Source of the DNA: Chloroflexota bacterium
GTDB taxonomy: Bacteria; Chloroflexota; Anaerolineae; Aggregatilineales; Phototrophicaceae
Assembly: GCA_013388745.1 (NCBI GenBank)
Contig: JACAER010000020.1
Location: 62,001-126,000, forward strand
Direction of reading: 5' to 3'
DNA length: 64,000 bases
The position numbers were made by a program, and so were the translations under genes. Position 1 is the stretch's first letter; each line of letters starts with the position of its first letter. Shown piece after piece: positions 30,992 through 39,305 of this stretch. The notes under the pieces are model-generated. The model was not told the DNA's origin. It made no database searches and saw only the letters and a program-made list of their open reading frames with translations.

Positions 30992-32893
30992 TCAGGGGAC
31001 GCAGGGCAAACGCACGGTAAAAGTGGTGCCAACGCCGGGCGCGCTTTCACAGTGAATCGTGCCGCCGTGCAGATCGACGTTGGCCTTGACGATCGCCAGC
31101 CCCAGCCCCGTGCCGTGAATGCCAGCAGTGTTGCTCCCGCGCTGGAACGTCTCGTAAAGGCGTCCCATATCCTCTGGCAGAATGCCGATGCCATGATCGA
31201 CCACTTTAATGACAACAAAGGTGCCCACGCGCTCCACTTCCAGCCGCACTTCACCGCCATCGGGGGAATATTTAACAGCGTTTTGCAGCAGATTCATGAG
31301 AGTATGCTGAAGCAGATTTTCATCCAGCCAGACTTCTTCCAGCTCGCCAACAGCATTAAAAACCAGATGATGTGTGTTTGCAGCGGGCAGCGCTACACGC
31401 TCTAACAGCACACCACAAAGCTGCACCAGATTAAGCATTTTGGGCTGGAACTTGCCTTTGCCAGACTTGGCGCGGCTGACCATCAGCACATCATCCAGCA
31501 GTTGGCTCATAAACGCCGCCTGTTCACGGATACGCTGCACATGCTCCTGCCGTCTGAGGGGGGTCATACGCTGTTCGTAGCGCTCCAGCAGTTCTGCCGA
31601 AGACTGAATCACGCTGAGAGGATTACGGAATTCATGCGAGACCATCGAGACAAAATCCTCTTTTAACTGCACCAATTCGCGCTCTTTTTTAACCTCCGCG
31701 CGCAGCAGTTCAGCGTTCAGCAGCGCATCCTGCGCCTGCCGCGCCTCAGTTACGTCGCGCACAATAGCAAGCACTTCCTGTTCATTGCTGACCACAAGCC
31801 GAAATTCATAGTGCAGACCAACAAAACCAGGAATATCAAATGCCGATTCAAACACCTGCATTTCACCGCTGTCAAGAGCACGCTGCACACGCTGCATAAA
31901 CCCGCTGACCCAGGCCGCTGACAGCGCCGGATACAGTTCAGGCATCTGATAAGTCGTTTTGCCGATCACAGAAGAGGCTAAGTCCTCCAGCGCTTTAGGC
32001 ACTTTGATATCAAGGATTGTGCCATCGGCACGCACAACAGCCAGAATATCGGGCAGCGCATCAATCAAAGCGCGGTTCTTCGCCTCGCTGCGGCGCAGCG
32101 CTTCCTCCATACGCATACGCTCAGTCACATCGCGCGCAACGCCCTCTATCGCTACCAGCGTGCCCTGCTCATCAAAAACCGGCACATCAAGCGCCTCAAT
32201 CAGGCGGTATGTGCCATCGCGATGACGAATGCGGAAAACCTGCGGCAGAAACGTCTTATGTTCTAAACGCTGCACCAGCACCGGCAGATCATCAGGATGA
32301 ATCAGATTCACCCAGAGTGTATTATCGGCATAAAAGTCTTCGGAGCTGTAGCCAAGAATCGTCTTTACGGAAGCGCTGACGTACTCGAAAGCATAAGTCG
32401 GCGCAATGCGCAATCGGTAAACAATATCGACCACACGCTCAGACACACGCTCAGAGATACGCAGAAAGCTGTCCTGGGCGCGCTGCAAATCGGCCTCGAC
32501 ACGCTTCTTAGCCGCGCGCAGTTCGCGTTCCTGCAAAACCTGATTTACCGCCTGCCCCAGGCGCATCAGACGATCCTTAACAAGATAGTCTGCCGCCCCG
32601 CCCTGCAAACACCGCGCCACCAAATCCTCGCTAAGCGAGCCAGTGACGACGATCACCGGAATATCAAGATGGCGTTCGCGAAGCACACGCAGCACACCCA
32701 GCGCGTCGAACTGTGGCAGGTAAAAATCAGCCAGAATGACCTGTGGCTGCTTCTGCAACTGGTCACAGTATTCCGCCTCATCCTGAGCGCGCGAATAATG
32801 CGGCTCGAAACCGGCCCGCCGCAGTTGATATAACATCAGTTCAATGTCTTCTGCGGAGTCTTCGACGATCAATAAGTCAAGAGGAACAGCCAT
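30992..32893 (-). CDS. Histidine kinase with N-terminal receiver and PAS domains
   Basis: A 633-residue soluble sensor kinase. Residues 1-120 are a receiver domain (acidic pocket Glu11-Asp12, phospho-Asp56 in VILADFYLP, Lys106 in DYLVKDR). PAS domains follow at about 145-262 (EYVSASVKTILGYSSEDF, ending VARDVTERM) and about 270-385 (ending IVRDVTEARQ). The HisKA box has His420 (FVSMVSHEFRNPLS). The HATPase motifs are NLLQNAVKYSPDGG, DHGIGI (Asp566) and HGTGLGLAIVK. There are no transmembrane segments, so it senses a cytoplasmic signal. The N-terminal receiver suggests input from another kinase, perhaps the PAS kinase encoded immediately upstream (start-to-stop gap 21 bases). Confidence 0.92.
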   Translation of the reverse strand: MAVPLDLLIVEDSAEDIELMLYQLRRAGFEPHYSRAQDEAEYCDQLQKQPQVILADFYLPQFDALGVLRVLRERHLDIPVIVVTGSLSEDLVARCLQGGAADYLVKDRLMRLGQAVNQVLQERELRAAKKRVEADLQRAQDSFLRISERVSERVVDIVYRLRIAPTYAFEYVSASVKTILGYSSEDFYADNTLWVNLIHPDDLPVLVQRLEHKTFLPQVFRIRHRDGTYRLIEALDVPVFDEQGTLVAIEGVARDVTERMRMEEALRRSEAKNRALIDALPDILAVVRADGTILDIKVPKALEDLASSVIGKTTYQMPELYPALSAAWVSGFMQRVQRALDSGEMQVFESAFDIPGFVGLHYEFRLVVSNEQEVLAIVRDVTEARQAQDALLNAELLRAEVKKERELVQLKEDFVSMVSHEFRNPLSVIQSSAELLERYEQRMTPLRRQEHVQRIREQAAFMSQLLDDVLMVSRAKSGKGKFQPKMLNLVQLCGVLLERVALPAANTHHLVFNAVGELEEVWLDENLLQHTLMNLLQNAVKYSPDGGEVRLEVERVGTFVVIKVVDHGIGILPEDMGRLYETFQRGSNTAGIHGTGLGLAIVKANVDLHGGTIHCESAPGVGTTFTVRLPCVP

Positions 32894-32914
32894 ACTGCCT
32901 CGAATCGGAACGAC

Positions 32915-34096
32915 TCATTTAAACGTAAAATAGAAAGTCGCTCCCTTATCCTGCTCTCCGTGTGCCCAGATACGGCCCCCATGCCGGTGAATAATACGCT
33001 GAACAGTCGCTAAGCCGATGCCATGACCTTCATACTCATCGACCCGATGTAAACGCTGAAACACGCCAAAAAGCTTATGCGCATATAACATGTTAAAACC
33101 AACGCCGTTATCGCGCACGCTGTAGATGACCTGCCCATCATCCCCTTCCTCAGCATCAACCTCAATCACAGGGCGCGGACGGCGCGAGGTAAACTTCAGC
33201 GCATTACCGAGCAAATTCGTCAGCACCACACGCAGCAGCGACAGATCGGCCATCACCGGAGGCAAATTGCCAACCGTAAATTCAACTGTGCGTGTGTTAT
33301 GCGGCAGCTCAACAAAGACCTGCAGCACGAGCGCGCCAATATCCACTTTTTGAAGCTGCAAGGGCTGCCGGCTCACACGCGAAAACGCCAGCAGCGCGTC
33401 AATCAACTGCGACATGCGCTCGGCATTCTGATCAACCAGACGCAGCAGACGCAGCGCATCGGCAGAAAAAGAAGCGCTATGTTCATCTAATAAAATACGA
33501 GTAAATCCCGTAACGGAGCGTAAAGGCGCGCGTAAATCGTGAGAAACCGAATAAGTAAAGGCTTCGAACTCACGATTAGCATCCTCAAGCACCTGCTGAT
33601 GGCGCTTACGCTCGGTGATATCCTCAGCAATACCAAGAGCATAGTGCGGATTACCCTGAGCATTCAAAACCACGGCGCTCGTAAAATCCACCCAGAAATA
33701 ATGACCATCGCGATGCTGGTAACGCTTCTCCAAACGATACGACAAACGCCGCACAGCCAAGACCTGCTCCACCATCACTCGCTCAACAGCGAGATCATCG
33801 GGATGCGTAAAATCCTCATACGTCAACGAGAGCAATTCATCAGCAGAATAGCCCAGCATCGCCTGAAATGCCGGATTATAGAAGTTCAAATGGCCTTCAA
33901 GATCAGCCAGAACAATACCCTGCGGCGCATAATCAAAAATCAGGCGCAGTTGATCCAAACCAAGACGCGCAGAAGAAAACGCTTGCGCACGCAGGGGCAA
34001 AGGATGCAGATCGGCGATAAAAGCGCAGATCGACTGAAGAGCAGCTTCATCCTTAGCGTACTGTCGCAAAAACTCCACCTGAGCAGCATCAAGCAT
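32915..34096 (-). CDS. PAS-domain sensor histidine kinase
   Basis: A 393-residue kinase. Residues 1-45 are unassigned. A PAS domain covers about 46-165 (FDYAPQGIVLADLEGHLNFY, NPAFQAMLGYS, ending GIAEDITERKR). The HisKA box carries His186 in TYSVSHDLRAPLRSV, the variant seen in phytochrome-type kinases. HATPase motifs are NLLGNALKFTSR (Asn298), DNGVGFN and GHGIGLATVQRI. It has no membrane helices. It lies upstream of the receiver-PAS-kinase gene on the same strand, and the two are probably one operon. No conventional DNA-binding response regulator is present in the window to complete the pathway. Confidence 0.92.
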   Translation of the reverse strand: MLDAAQVEFLRQYAKDEAALQSICAFIADLHPLPLRAQAFSSARLGLDQLRLIFDYAPQGIVLADLEGHLNFYNPAFQAMLGYSADELLSLTYEDFTHPDDLAVERVMVEQVLAVRRLSYRLEKRYQHRDGHYFWVDFTSAVVLNAQGNPHYALGIAEDITERKRHQQVLEDANREFEAFTYSVSHDLRAPLRSVTGFTRILLDEHSASFSADALRLLRLVDQNAERMSQLIDALLAFSRVSRQPLQLQKVDIGALVLQVFVELPHNTRTVEFTVGNLPPVMADLSLLRVVLTNLLGNALKFTSRRPRPVIEVDAEEGDDGQVIYSVRDNGVGFNMLYAHKLFGVFQRLHRVDEYEGHGIGLATVQRIIHRHGGRIWAHGEQDKGATFYFTFK

Positions 34097-34237
34097 AAAG
34101 CCTCACCCGCCCACCCGGTAACAAGCACCCCAAGTCTCACAAACGGGTGAGAAGAGTAATTTATAGCTCAATTACAATCTAACATTAAATAAAAAACATT
34201 AAAACACATTTCAGCAATACAACACCCCTCCACAGTT

Positions 34238-36274
34238 TCACGGAGACTCATCAGTCATACCGGGCAGCAGCGGATGCTCCTTACCATCCGGGCCACGCAC
34301 ATAAGGCACACCACCCAGTTCAATACCAAACAAAATCAACGGATCCGAAAGCAAACCAGAGCGCGCGTCACCCAACAGCTTCCACGTCGTGAAATCACGG
34401 CAAAAGTCGCACATATCCGGCGGCACATCGGCAAAATGCACTTGCCCACAGTTAGGGCACTTCCACAGTTTCAACTCGGCGCTCCCTTCGTCTTGCTCCA
34501 CTATAAGACAAGATTCACCTTCAGAACAAGAATCCGATTGCAAAAGGGACTGCCTCTTAGCTTCAGCCAGATACATATCAATGCGCGCTCGCCAGACAAT
34601 ACGCCCGACATAGATCATGCGCTGCTCTGCATAACGCCGAACACGACGCCTGCCGCGTCCCAGGCGCCGCGACGGACGCGCGACACGCTCATCCAACTGC
34701 GCAGGCGTGGCGGACAACGCGCGCCAGCCTTTTTTCTCACGCACAACCAGCCCATACAACCGCATCTTGCGCAGCGCATAATTCACCTGATGCACCGACA
34801 TACGCAGCTCAGCCGCCAGCGGCGAAGGGAGCATCGGACAGCCCAACGCCAGCAGACCTTCATACACACGCATCCCGCTATGGCCTAACGCACCGCGCTC
34901 AATCGCATCTGTCTCACACAAAACAGAGTCACTCCGACTTATCCAGGGGGGCACAGGGGGGGATGACTCCGTTTTGCGCTTCCCTTCTCTCAAAATGATG
35001 CTGCTGAATTTCCATAGGGATGCCTGGCTGGTGTTGTCGCGTCCGCTGTAAAAAATAATGGGTGGCGCGCCCTCTTGCAGCCTTTTTAGCGCGTTTTGCA
35101 CGGTATTGATGCCTACACGTGCCAGCACTGAGATTTCGCGCGTGCTGGCGCGGAAAATGCCCTTTTCGTTACTGACTAACCGTGCTTTTTCGATAAGCGC
35201 CAGCAGCACGGCTCTGTCGCTGCTTCCGGTGCGTCCTGTCCAGGTTTGTGCTTCACAGTAGGCCAGTGCATATTTCCAGCCGTGTTGCTGAACTTCTGTA
35301 GGCTGTTTGGCTGTTTGCTGGCGCGCTGGTCTGGCAGGTTTGCGCTCGCGGCTGAAGGCGCTGCGGATAGTGGCGTAGGCTTCTCTGGCGGGCAAGCCGC
35401 TGCTGCTGGCGATAGCGATGAGCTGTTGTTCAGCTTCGTGCTCGCTGTAGCCGTTGCCGGCCATATCGCAGGCAGCGCTGAACAGGCGGTTGTTGCGGCT
35501 GCCGGGGGCGATGCGGCTGCCGTTGGCCAGGTAATCCTGTGTAGCGCGCGATAGCGGGCTGAAATTGGCTGTGTAGGCGCTGTTCTTGCTTCCGCCGCGC
35601 GTCAGGCGCAGACGGATCGGTTTTCCGTTTATATCGGTCAGCCAGTCGATCTGCTTCAGGCTGACAACTGGTGGTGTCTTGCCTTCGTGGTCGAGCCAGC
35701 GATATTTCAGGCCGCTGGGATGAATGGACTCGGCGGTGAGCACGTAGCCCTTTGAACCGCGCAGCTCGCAATCGTGCATGATGCCGCTTTCGATGTTAGC
35801 GACCTCGCCTTCGGCACAGCGTAGGTACAGATGGCCGCCGCGCGCAGTCTCTACTGACCAGACGGGGATGTTACGCGCGCGCAGTTGGGACTTGTGCTGG
35901 CGGAAACTTTCGTCAGTTTCGCAGTCCAGCACGAACAGATTACCGCTGGTGCGCCCGCACATTACAGCGATGTTCCACTGCCCACGAAACAGGGCTGCGA
36001 CGCCCACCTGTGGATGTTCCGGGTGTAACCGGGTATACTGAAGCTGCTTCCAGGGCATCCCGGCTTTTTGGCCGTAGGGCTGTGGGAAGACGTTGAAGCC
36101 AAGCTCGTACAGTTTGAGTGCTTCGTCCTGCACATCCGATAAGGATGGTTCTAACCTCTTAGAAACGGCCTCCCTAACCGAATTCACTAGATTGGTTGAT
36201 AAATTGGCTTGTCGAAACCCCTCAACATAGGGTATACTATGGTTGAGGTTTGATGGAAACTCGTCGTTAGCCAT
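34238..36274 (-). CDS. Primase-polymerase (AEP superfamily) with winged helices and zinc ribbon
   Basis: A 678-residue protein. Residues 50-225 are a bifunctional primase/polymerase domain: LYELGFNVFPQPYGQKAGMP, the metal-binding motif VLDCETD (Asp117, Glu119, Asp121) and ARGGHLYLR with His148. A primase C-terminal helical part follows (PLSRATQDYLANGSRIAPG, RNNRLFSAACDMAGNGYSE). Two winged-helix stretches come next (ISVLARVGINTVQNALKRLQ near 400 and LRMSVHQVNYALRKMRLYGL near 500). The end holds a zinc ribbon (CPNCGQVHFADVPPDMCDFC). Such enzymes usually belong to plasmids, prophages or integrated elements. The start is ATG 36274 with AAAGG ahead. No other replication or integration gene is seen nearby. 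Confidence 0.85.
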   Translation of the reverse strand: MANDEFPSNLNHSIPYVEGFRQANLSTNLVNSVREAVSKRLEPSLSDVQDEALKLYELGFNVFPQPYGQKAGMPWKQLQYTRLHPEHPQVGVAALFRGQWNIAVMCGRTSGNLFVLDCETDESFRQHKSQLRARNIPVWSVETARGGHLYLRCAEGEVANIESGIMHDCELRGSKGYVLTAESIHPSGLKYRWLDHEGKTPPVVSLKQIDWLTDINGKPIRLRLTRGGSKNSAYTANFSPLSRATQDYLANGSRIAPGSRNNRLFSAACDMAGNGYSEHEAEQQLIAIASSSGLPAREAYATIRSAFSRERKPARPARQQTAKQPTEVQQHGWKYALAYCEAQTWTGRTGSSDRAVLLALIEKARLVSNEKGIFRASTREISVLARVGINTVQNALKRLQEGAPPIIFYSGRDNTSQASLWKFSSIILREGKRKTESSPPVPPWISRSDSVLCETDAIERGALGHSGMRVYEGLLALGCPMLPSPLAAELRMSVHQVNYALRKMRLYGLVVREKKGWRALSATPAQLDERVARPSRRLGRGRRRVRRYAEQRMIYVGRIVWRARIDMYLAEAKRQSLLQSDSCSEGESCLIVEQDEGSAELKLWKCPNCGQVHFADVPPDMCDFCRDFTTWKLLGDARSGLLSDPLILFGIELGGVPYVRGPDGKEHPLLPGMTDESP

Positions 36275-36701
36275 CGCATAACCTTTCACAATTTAGGTCA
36301 TGTCGCGGCATCCCATAGGCGGATAAACCCAAAATACCTTGAGAGCCGATGTGACAGACCATCATTCATGTAGAGCGTCTAGGATTGGGAGTGAAGCTTC
36401 CCGACGGGGTGTATCCTAGACGTTTTACTTTGTCTACTCCCCAGACCTGTTGTAAACCTACTCTTTGAAATCTACGAGTGTGTCGCTGGTGTGGACGATT
36501 ACTCTGTGATATGTCAGATTGTATACGAATTTTTAACTGCGTGCAATTACTTTTTGTCTTTTTGTGCTTATCACGGAGTGATTTTGTCAGAAGTCTTAAA
36601 CTTCATCTACGGATCGGGCAGGAGATGGTTATAGGCGTTGCGCGGCGCTAACAAAAGCGCTAGTTTATACGCTCTGCTGTTTTGATTGACGCTAGCGTAA
36701 C
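36275..36701. other. AT-rich intergenic region upstream of the primase-polymerase gene
   Basis: More than 400 bases without a gene, more AT-rich than the surroundings. It contains the inverted repeat described separately. The remainder shows no RNA gene or obvious iteron. It may hold the promoter of the primase gene and, if the gene came with a replicon, its origin; the latter is speculation. Confidence 0.4.
36376..36422. repeat. Long inverted repeat with internal hairpin
   Basis: CGTCTAGGAT and ATCCTAGACG are perfect 10-base arms 27 bases apart. The interval contains GGGAGTGAAGCTTCCC, itself able to form a smaller hairpin. A TTTTACTTT run follows on the plus strand. It could be a terminator, an RNA regulator leader or a protein-binding site. 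Confidence 0.6.
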
Positions 36702-37601
36702 TTAATTGAGGTGAGCGCGGAAAAAGGCGCTGATCTCGCGGATTGCGGTTTTGCCTTCGGGTAGGAATCCGGCGAACAGGGGGAAAACGTGGATCATGCC
36801 TTCCCATACTTTGAGCGTAGTATTTACCCCCGCGGCTTGCGCTTTTTGGGCAAAGCGTTTGGTTTGCGAAAGCAGGATTTCGTGGTCGCCGACGTGGATG
36901 AGCAGCGGGGGCAGTTTGCTTAAATCACCGAAGATGGGCGAGATAAGCGGGTCTGTTAGATCGTGATCCTGGCTGTAGTGTTGGATCCAGGTTTTGCCCT
37001 GAACACGGTTCAGCATGGGATCGTACTTCTCAAGCTCAGCAAGGTCGGCGTCTGGCAGTGTACAGTCGATGAGCGCCGAGATGAGCGCGGCGCAGGCTGG
37101 CAGCGGCTGCCCGGAGTCGCGTAGTTTGAGCAGCAGCGCTGCGGCTAGGTTTCCACCAGCGGAATCGCCCGCGATGGTGATCTGGTTGGGCGGAATGCCG
37201 CGTTCCAGCAGTCCTCGGTAGGCTGTTTCTGCGTCATCCAGCGCGGCGGGAAAGGGGTTCTCTGGAGCGAGTCGATAGTCGGCCACAAAGGCGTGCACAT
37301 CTGCTCCCTGCGCCAGTTTAGCGACAAATATACGGTGGACGGCGGGCGATTTAGTCACAAAGCCACCGCCGTGCAGATAGAGCAGCACACGATCAGATGC
37401 GGCGTTTTCTGGCATGATCCACTCGCCTATCACACCGCCGACAGCCCCGTTTTCCCAGCGAACGCCGCGTGGCAGCGGTTCGAGCGAGCGGTTTGCAGAC
37501 GTGCCTCTGCGTAGTCTTTCTATTGACGCTTCTGCCGGTATGATTCGCCGGAAGAATAATTTCATGGCGCTGTAGAAAATTTTTGCCTGAAGGCTTGCCA
37601 T
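36702..37601 (-). CDS. Alpha/beta hydrolase, hormone-sensitive-lipase-like esterase
   Basis: A 299-residue esterase. The oxyanion-hole motif is YLHGGGFV, the nucleophile Ser sits in GDSAGGNLAAAL, the acid is the Asp of HVGDHEILL and the His is in EGMIHVFPLFAG, giving a complete HSL-type triad. The N-terminus (MASLQAKIFYSAMKLFFRRI) is amphipathic and may associate with the membrane, but no signal peptide is evident. It would hydrolyse short-chain acyl esters; the natural substrate is unknown. ATG 37601 has GGAG ahead. The neighbouring TIR-protein gene ends... upstream on the same strand by 28 bases, so the two may be co-transcribed. Confidence 0.9.
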   Translation of the reverse strand: MASLQAKIFYSAMKLFFRRIIPAEASIERLRRGTSANRSLEPLPRGVRWENGAVGGVIGEWIMPENAASDRVLLYLHGGGFVTKSPAVHRIFVAKLAQGADVHAFVADYRLAPENPFPAALDDAETAYRGLLERGIPPNQITIAGDSAGGNLAAALLLKLRDSGQPLPACAALISALIDCTLPDADLAELEKYDPMLNRVQGKTWIQHYSQDHDLTDPLISPIFGDLSKLPPLLIHVGDHEILLSQTKRFAQKAQAAGVNTTLKVWEGMIHVFPLFAGFLPEGKTAIREISAFFRAHLN

Positions 37602-37629
37602 GTCTGCTCCGCAGCGTTATTGAACGTTG

Positions 37630-38997
37630 TTATTCTGCCGAATTGGTTTTAGTTAGCCCGACAAATGTCGCGATGCGTTCCAGCCCGGCGTTGAAGAATT
37701 CCGGCGTCAGGCTGACAGCGTTGTGGCTCTTGATGAACTGTAACTGCGGCGGCAGTGTGTTGCTGTACAGGTCGAAGCCGTCGATGGTGACTGGAATGAT
37801 GCGCTTATCTTTTTCGGCGGCGTAGAGTGTCTCTTTCATCACCCACTCGGATTGTAATGTGTCGGGAGCGAGTATAAGGATAAAGTGTGTACACTTTTCG
37901 ATGCTGTGCTTGATAATGTCTTCGAAGCGCCCTTCGTTGATGTCGTCTACGTCCAGGAAGACATCGGCGCCGCGCGCGCTGAGGCTGTCGTGCAGGGTGC
38001 GGGCGACGCTCCAACTGGCCTTGCGGCGGTAGCTGATAAATATGCGTACTTTTTTGGCTGGCGTGGTTTTGGGCTGGCGACGTGTCCATAGTACATAGGC
38101 GATGCCTCCGCCGATGAGCGCCAGCATGAACAGCACTTCTGCGCCGATGACGACATTGGCCGGATCCGCGCTTGTGGCTGCGCCGACAGTGATCTGAAAC
38201 GTGTGATTCCACAGGGTTTCGGCTTCATCGCGGCTGGTGTTGTCGCTGGTGATTCGGCTGACCGACCACAATTCGACACGCAGGTCTTGCGCTGCGTTAA
38301 GGCCTTCGCTTGCGGTCAGAAACCACGTCCACGAACTGCCGCTGAGGCTGATGAGGCGTGACTGTGTGGTGTCGCGGGTGCTGTCGCATCCGGTGAAGCT
38401 TTGCGGCGAACAGAACAGGGACGCGCCCATCAGTTGATAAAAGTCGATCAATTCCGGTTCTTCGTATAAGGCAGAGCGCGGGGTGTTGGTGGGCAGCGGC
38501 GAGTGCGTCACTGTAGCGATAGGCACGCTGGTGGGTTGGCCGAAAGGTGTCGGCGTGATGTAGCGGTTGAGGAATACGATTTCGAGTTCGACGCTGAAGG
38601 TTTCCCCCGGCTGGATGCTGCCGGGCGCGTAAATGCGCAGTGTGCCAGAGCCAAGCAGCGCGCCCGACAGACTGCGGACGATGATAGGCAGTGCGATGCT
38701 GTCCGTCTGGGCTACTAATTCGGGGTCATCGGCGCTTCCGCTGCCCGCGACTTGACTGGGTTCGGGGTCGATGCCTGTGTCCGACGGCGCTGTGCTGGCA
38801 ATCACTACGCTGTTTGTCTGCTGTGCTGTGGGCGCGGTCTGTGTGTCGGTCTGCTGTGCGTTCTGCGTTGCTGCCATGTCAGGCGCAAGTGTGGCCGCCG
38901 TGGGGCGGCTTTCCGTGCTGGGTGCGCCGCTGCACGCGCTTAACAGCAGCAGGATGGTGATGATGATGTGTTTTGAGTATATGCGCGCGGCGTTCAC
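37630..38997 (-). CDS. Membrane lipoprotein with C-terminal cytoplasmic TIR domain
   Basis: A 455-residue protein with an unusual layout. A lipoprotein signal (ITILLLLSAC, Cys22) is followed by a Gln/Thr-rich linker to about residue 95. An unassigned beta-rich extracellular region runs to about 280. A transmembrane helix occupies about 281-304 (VLFMLALIGGGIAYVLW) and is followed by a basic stop (TRRQPK). The TIR domain at about 317-446 opens VRIFISYRRKASWSVARTLH and has DVFLDVDDINEGRFED and HFILILAPDTLQSEWVMKET. Glu389 in SEWVMKE aligns with the catalytic glutamate of NAD-hydrolysing TIR domains. The start is GTG 38997. The job is presumably signal-triggered NAD turnover or signalling at the membrane. 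Confidence 0.85.
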   Translation of the reverse strand: MNAARIYSKHIIITILLLLSACSGAPSTESRPTAATLAPDMAATQNAQQTDTQTAPTAQQTNSVVIASTAPSDTGIDPEPSQVAGSGSADDPELVAQTDSIALPIIVRSLSGALLGSGTLRIYAPGSIQPGETFSVELEIVFLNRYITPTPFGQPTSVPIATVTHSPLPTNTPRSALYEEPELIDFYQLMGASLFCSPQSFTGCDSTRDTTQSRLISLSGSSWTWFLTASEGLNAAQDLRVELWSVSRITSDNTSRDEAETLWNHTFQITVGAATSADPANVVIGAEVLFMLALIGGGIAYVLWTRRQPKTTPAKKVRIFISYRRKASWSVARTLHDSLSARGADVFLDVDDINEGRFEDIIKHSIEKCTHFILILAPDTLQSEWVMKETLYAAEKDKRIIPVTIDGFDLYSNTLPPQLQFIKSHNAVSLTPEFFNAGLERIATFVGLTKTNSAE

Positions 38998-39068
38998 AGG
39001 ACTGTCCCCCTTAAAAGCGGTGGTTCCATTATAGCGCTTTCAGAGAGGGCGGAAACAGCGCTGGATGC

Positions 39069-39097
39069 AAAAAGAGCGCATTTGCTGCGCTCTTTTT
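39069..39097. terminator. Bidirectional terminator-like hairpin
   Basis: AAAAAGAGCGCA and TGCGCTCTTTTT pair perfectly around a 5-base loop. The A and T runs make it functional on either strand. It separates the TIR-protein gene from the acetyl-CoA synthetase gene. Confidence 0.8.
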
Positions 39098-39224
39098 GTG
39101 GTGGAAGTTGAGGAGAGATGAAGTTTCTTGTGCTTATAAGTCATTCTAGCGCGTTTTGCCTGCGCGCGGTTGTGAAATTTTTCCCAAATAAGTATGTCAA
39201 ATGTCATGGGTTTGCTCTTTTCGG

Positions 39225-39264
39225 CAAAAAATTCCCCCTACCCGCGCTTGCGATAGAGGGAATT
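39225..39264 (-). terminator. Rho-independent terminator of the acetyl-CoA synthetase gene
   Basis: On the minus strand AATTCCCTCTA pairs with TAGGGGGAATT, with a T-run (TTTTTTG) at the end of the second arm. It lies about 40 bases after the stop at 39306. Confidence 0.75.
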
Positions 39265-39305
39265 GGTTTGCTGATGGCTGCAAACTGCTGCCGGAGAATC
39301 GTGAA

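Noticed and set aside
39121..39225. Possible small gene between the two terminators near 39100
   Set aside because: The plus-strand frame there (starting MKFLVLISHSSAF) runs antisense into the acetyl-CoA synthetase gene and has no start-site signal.
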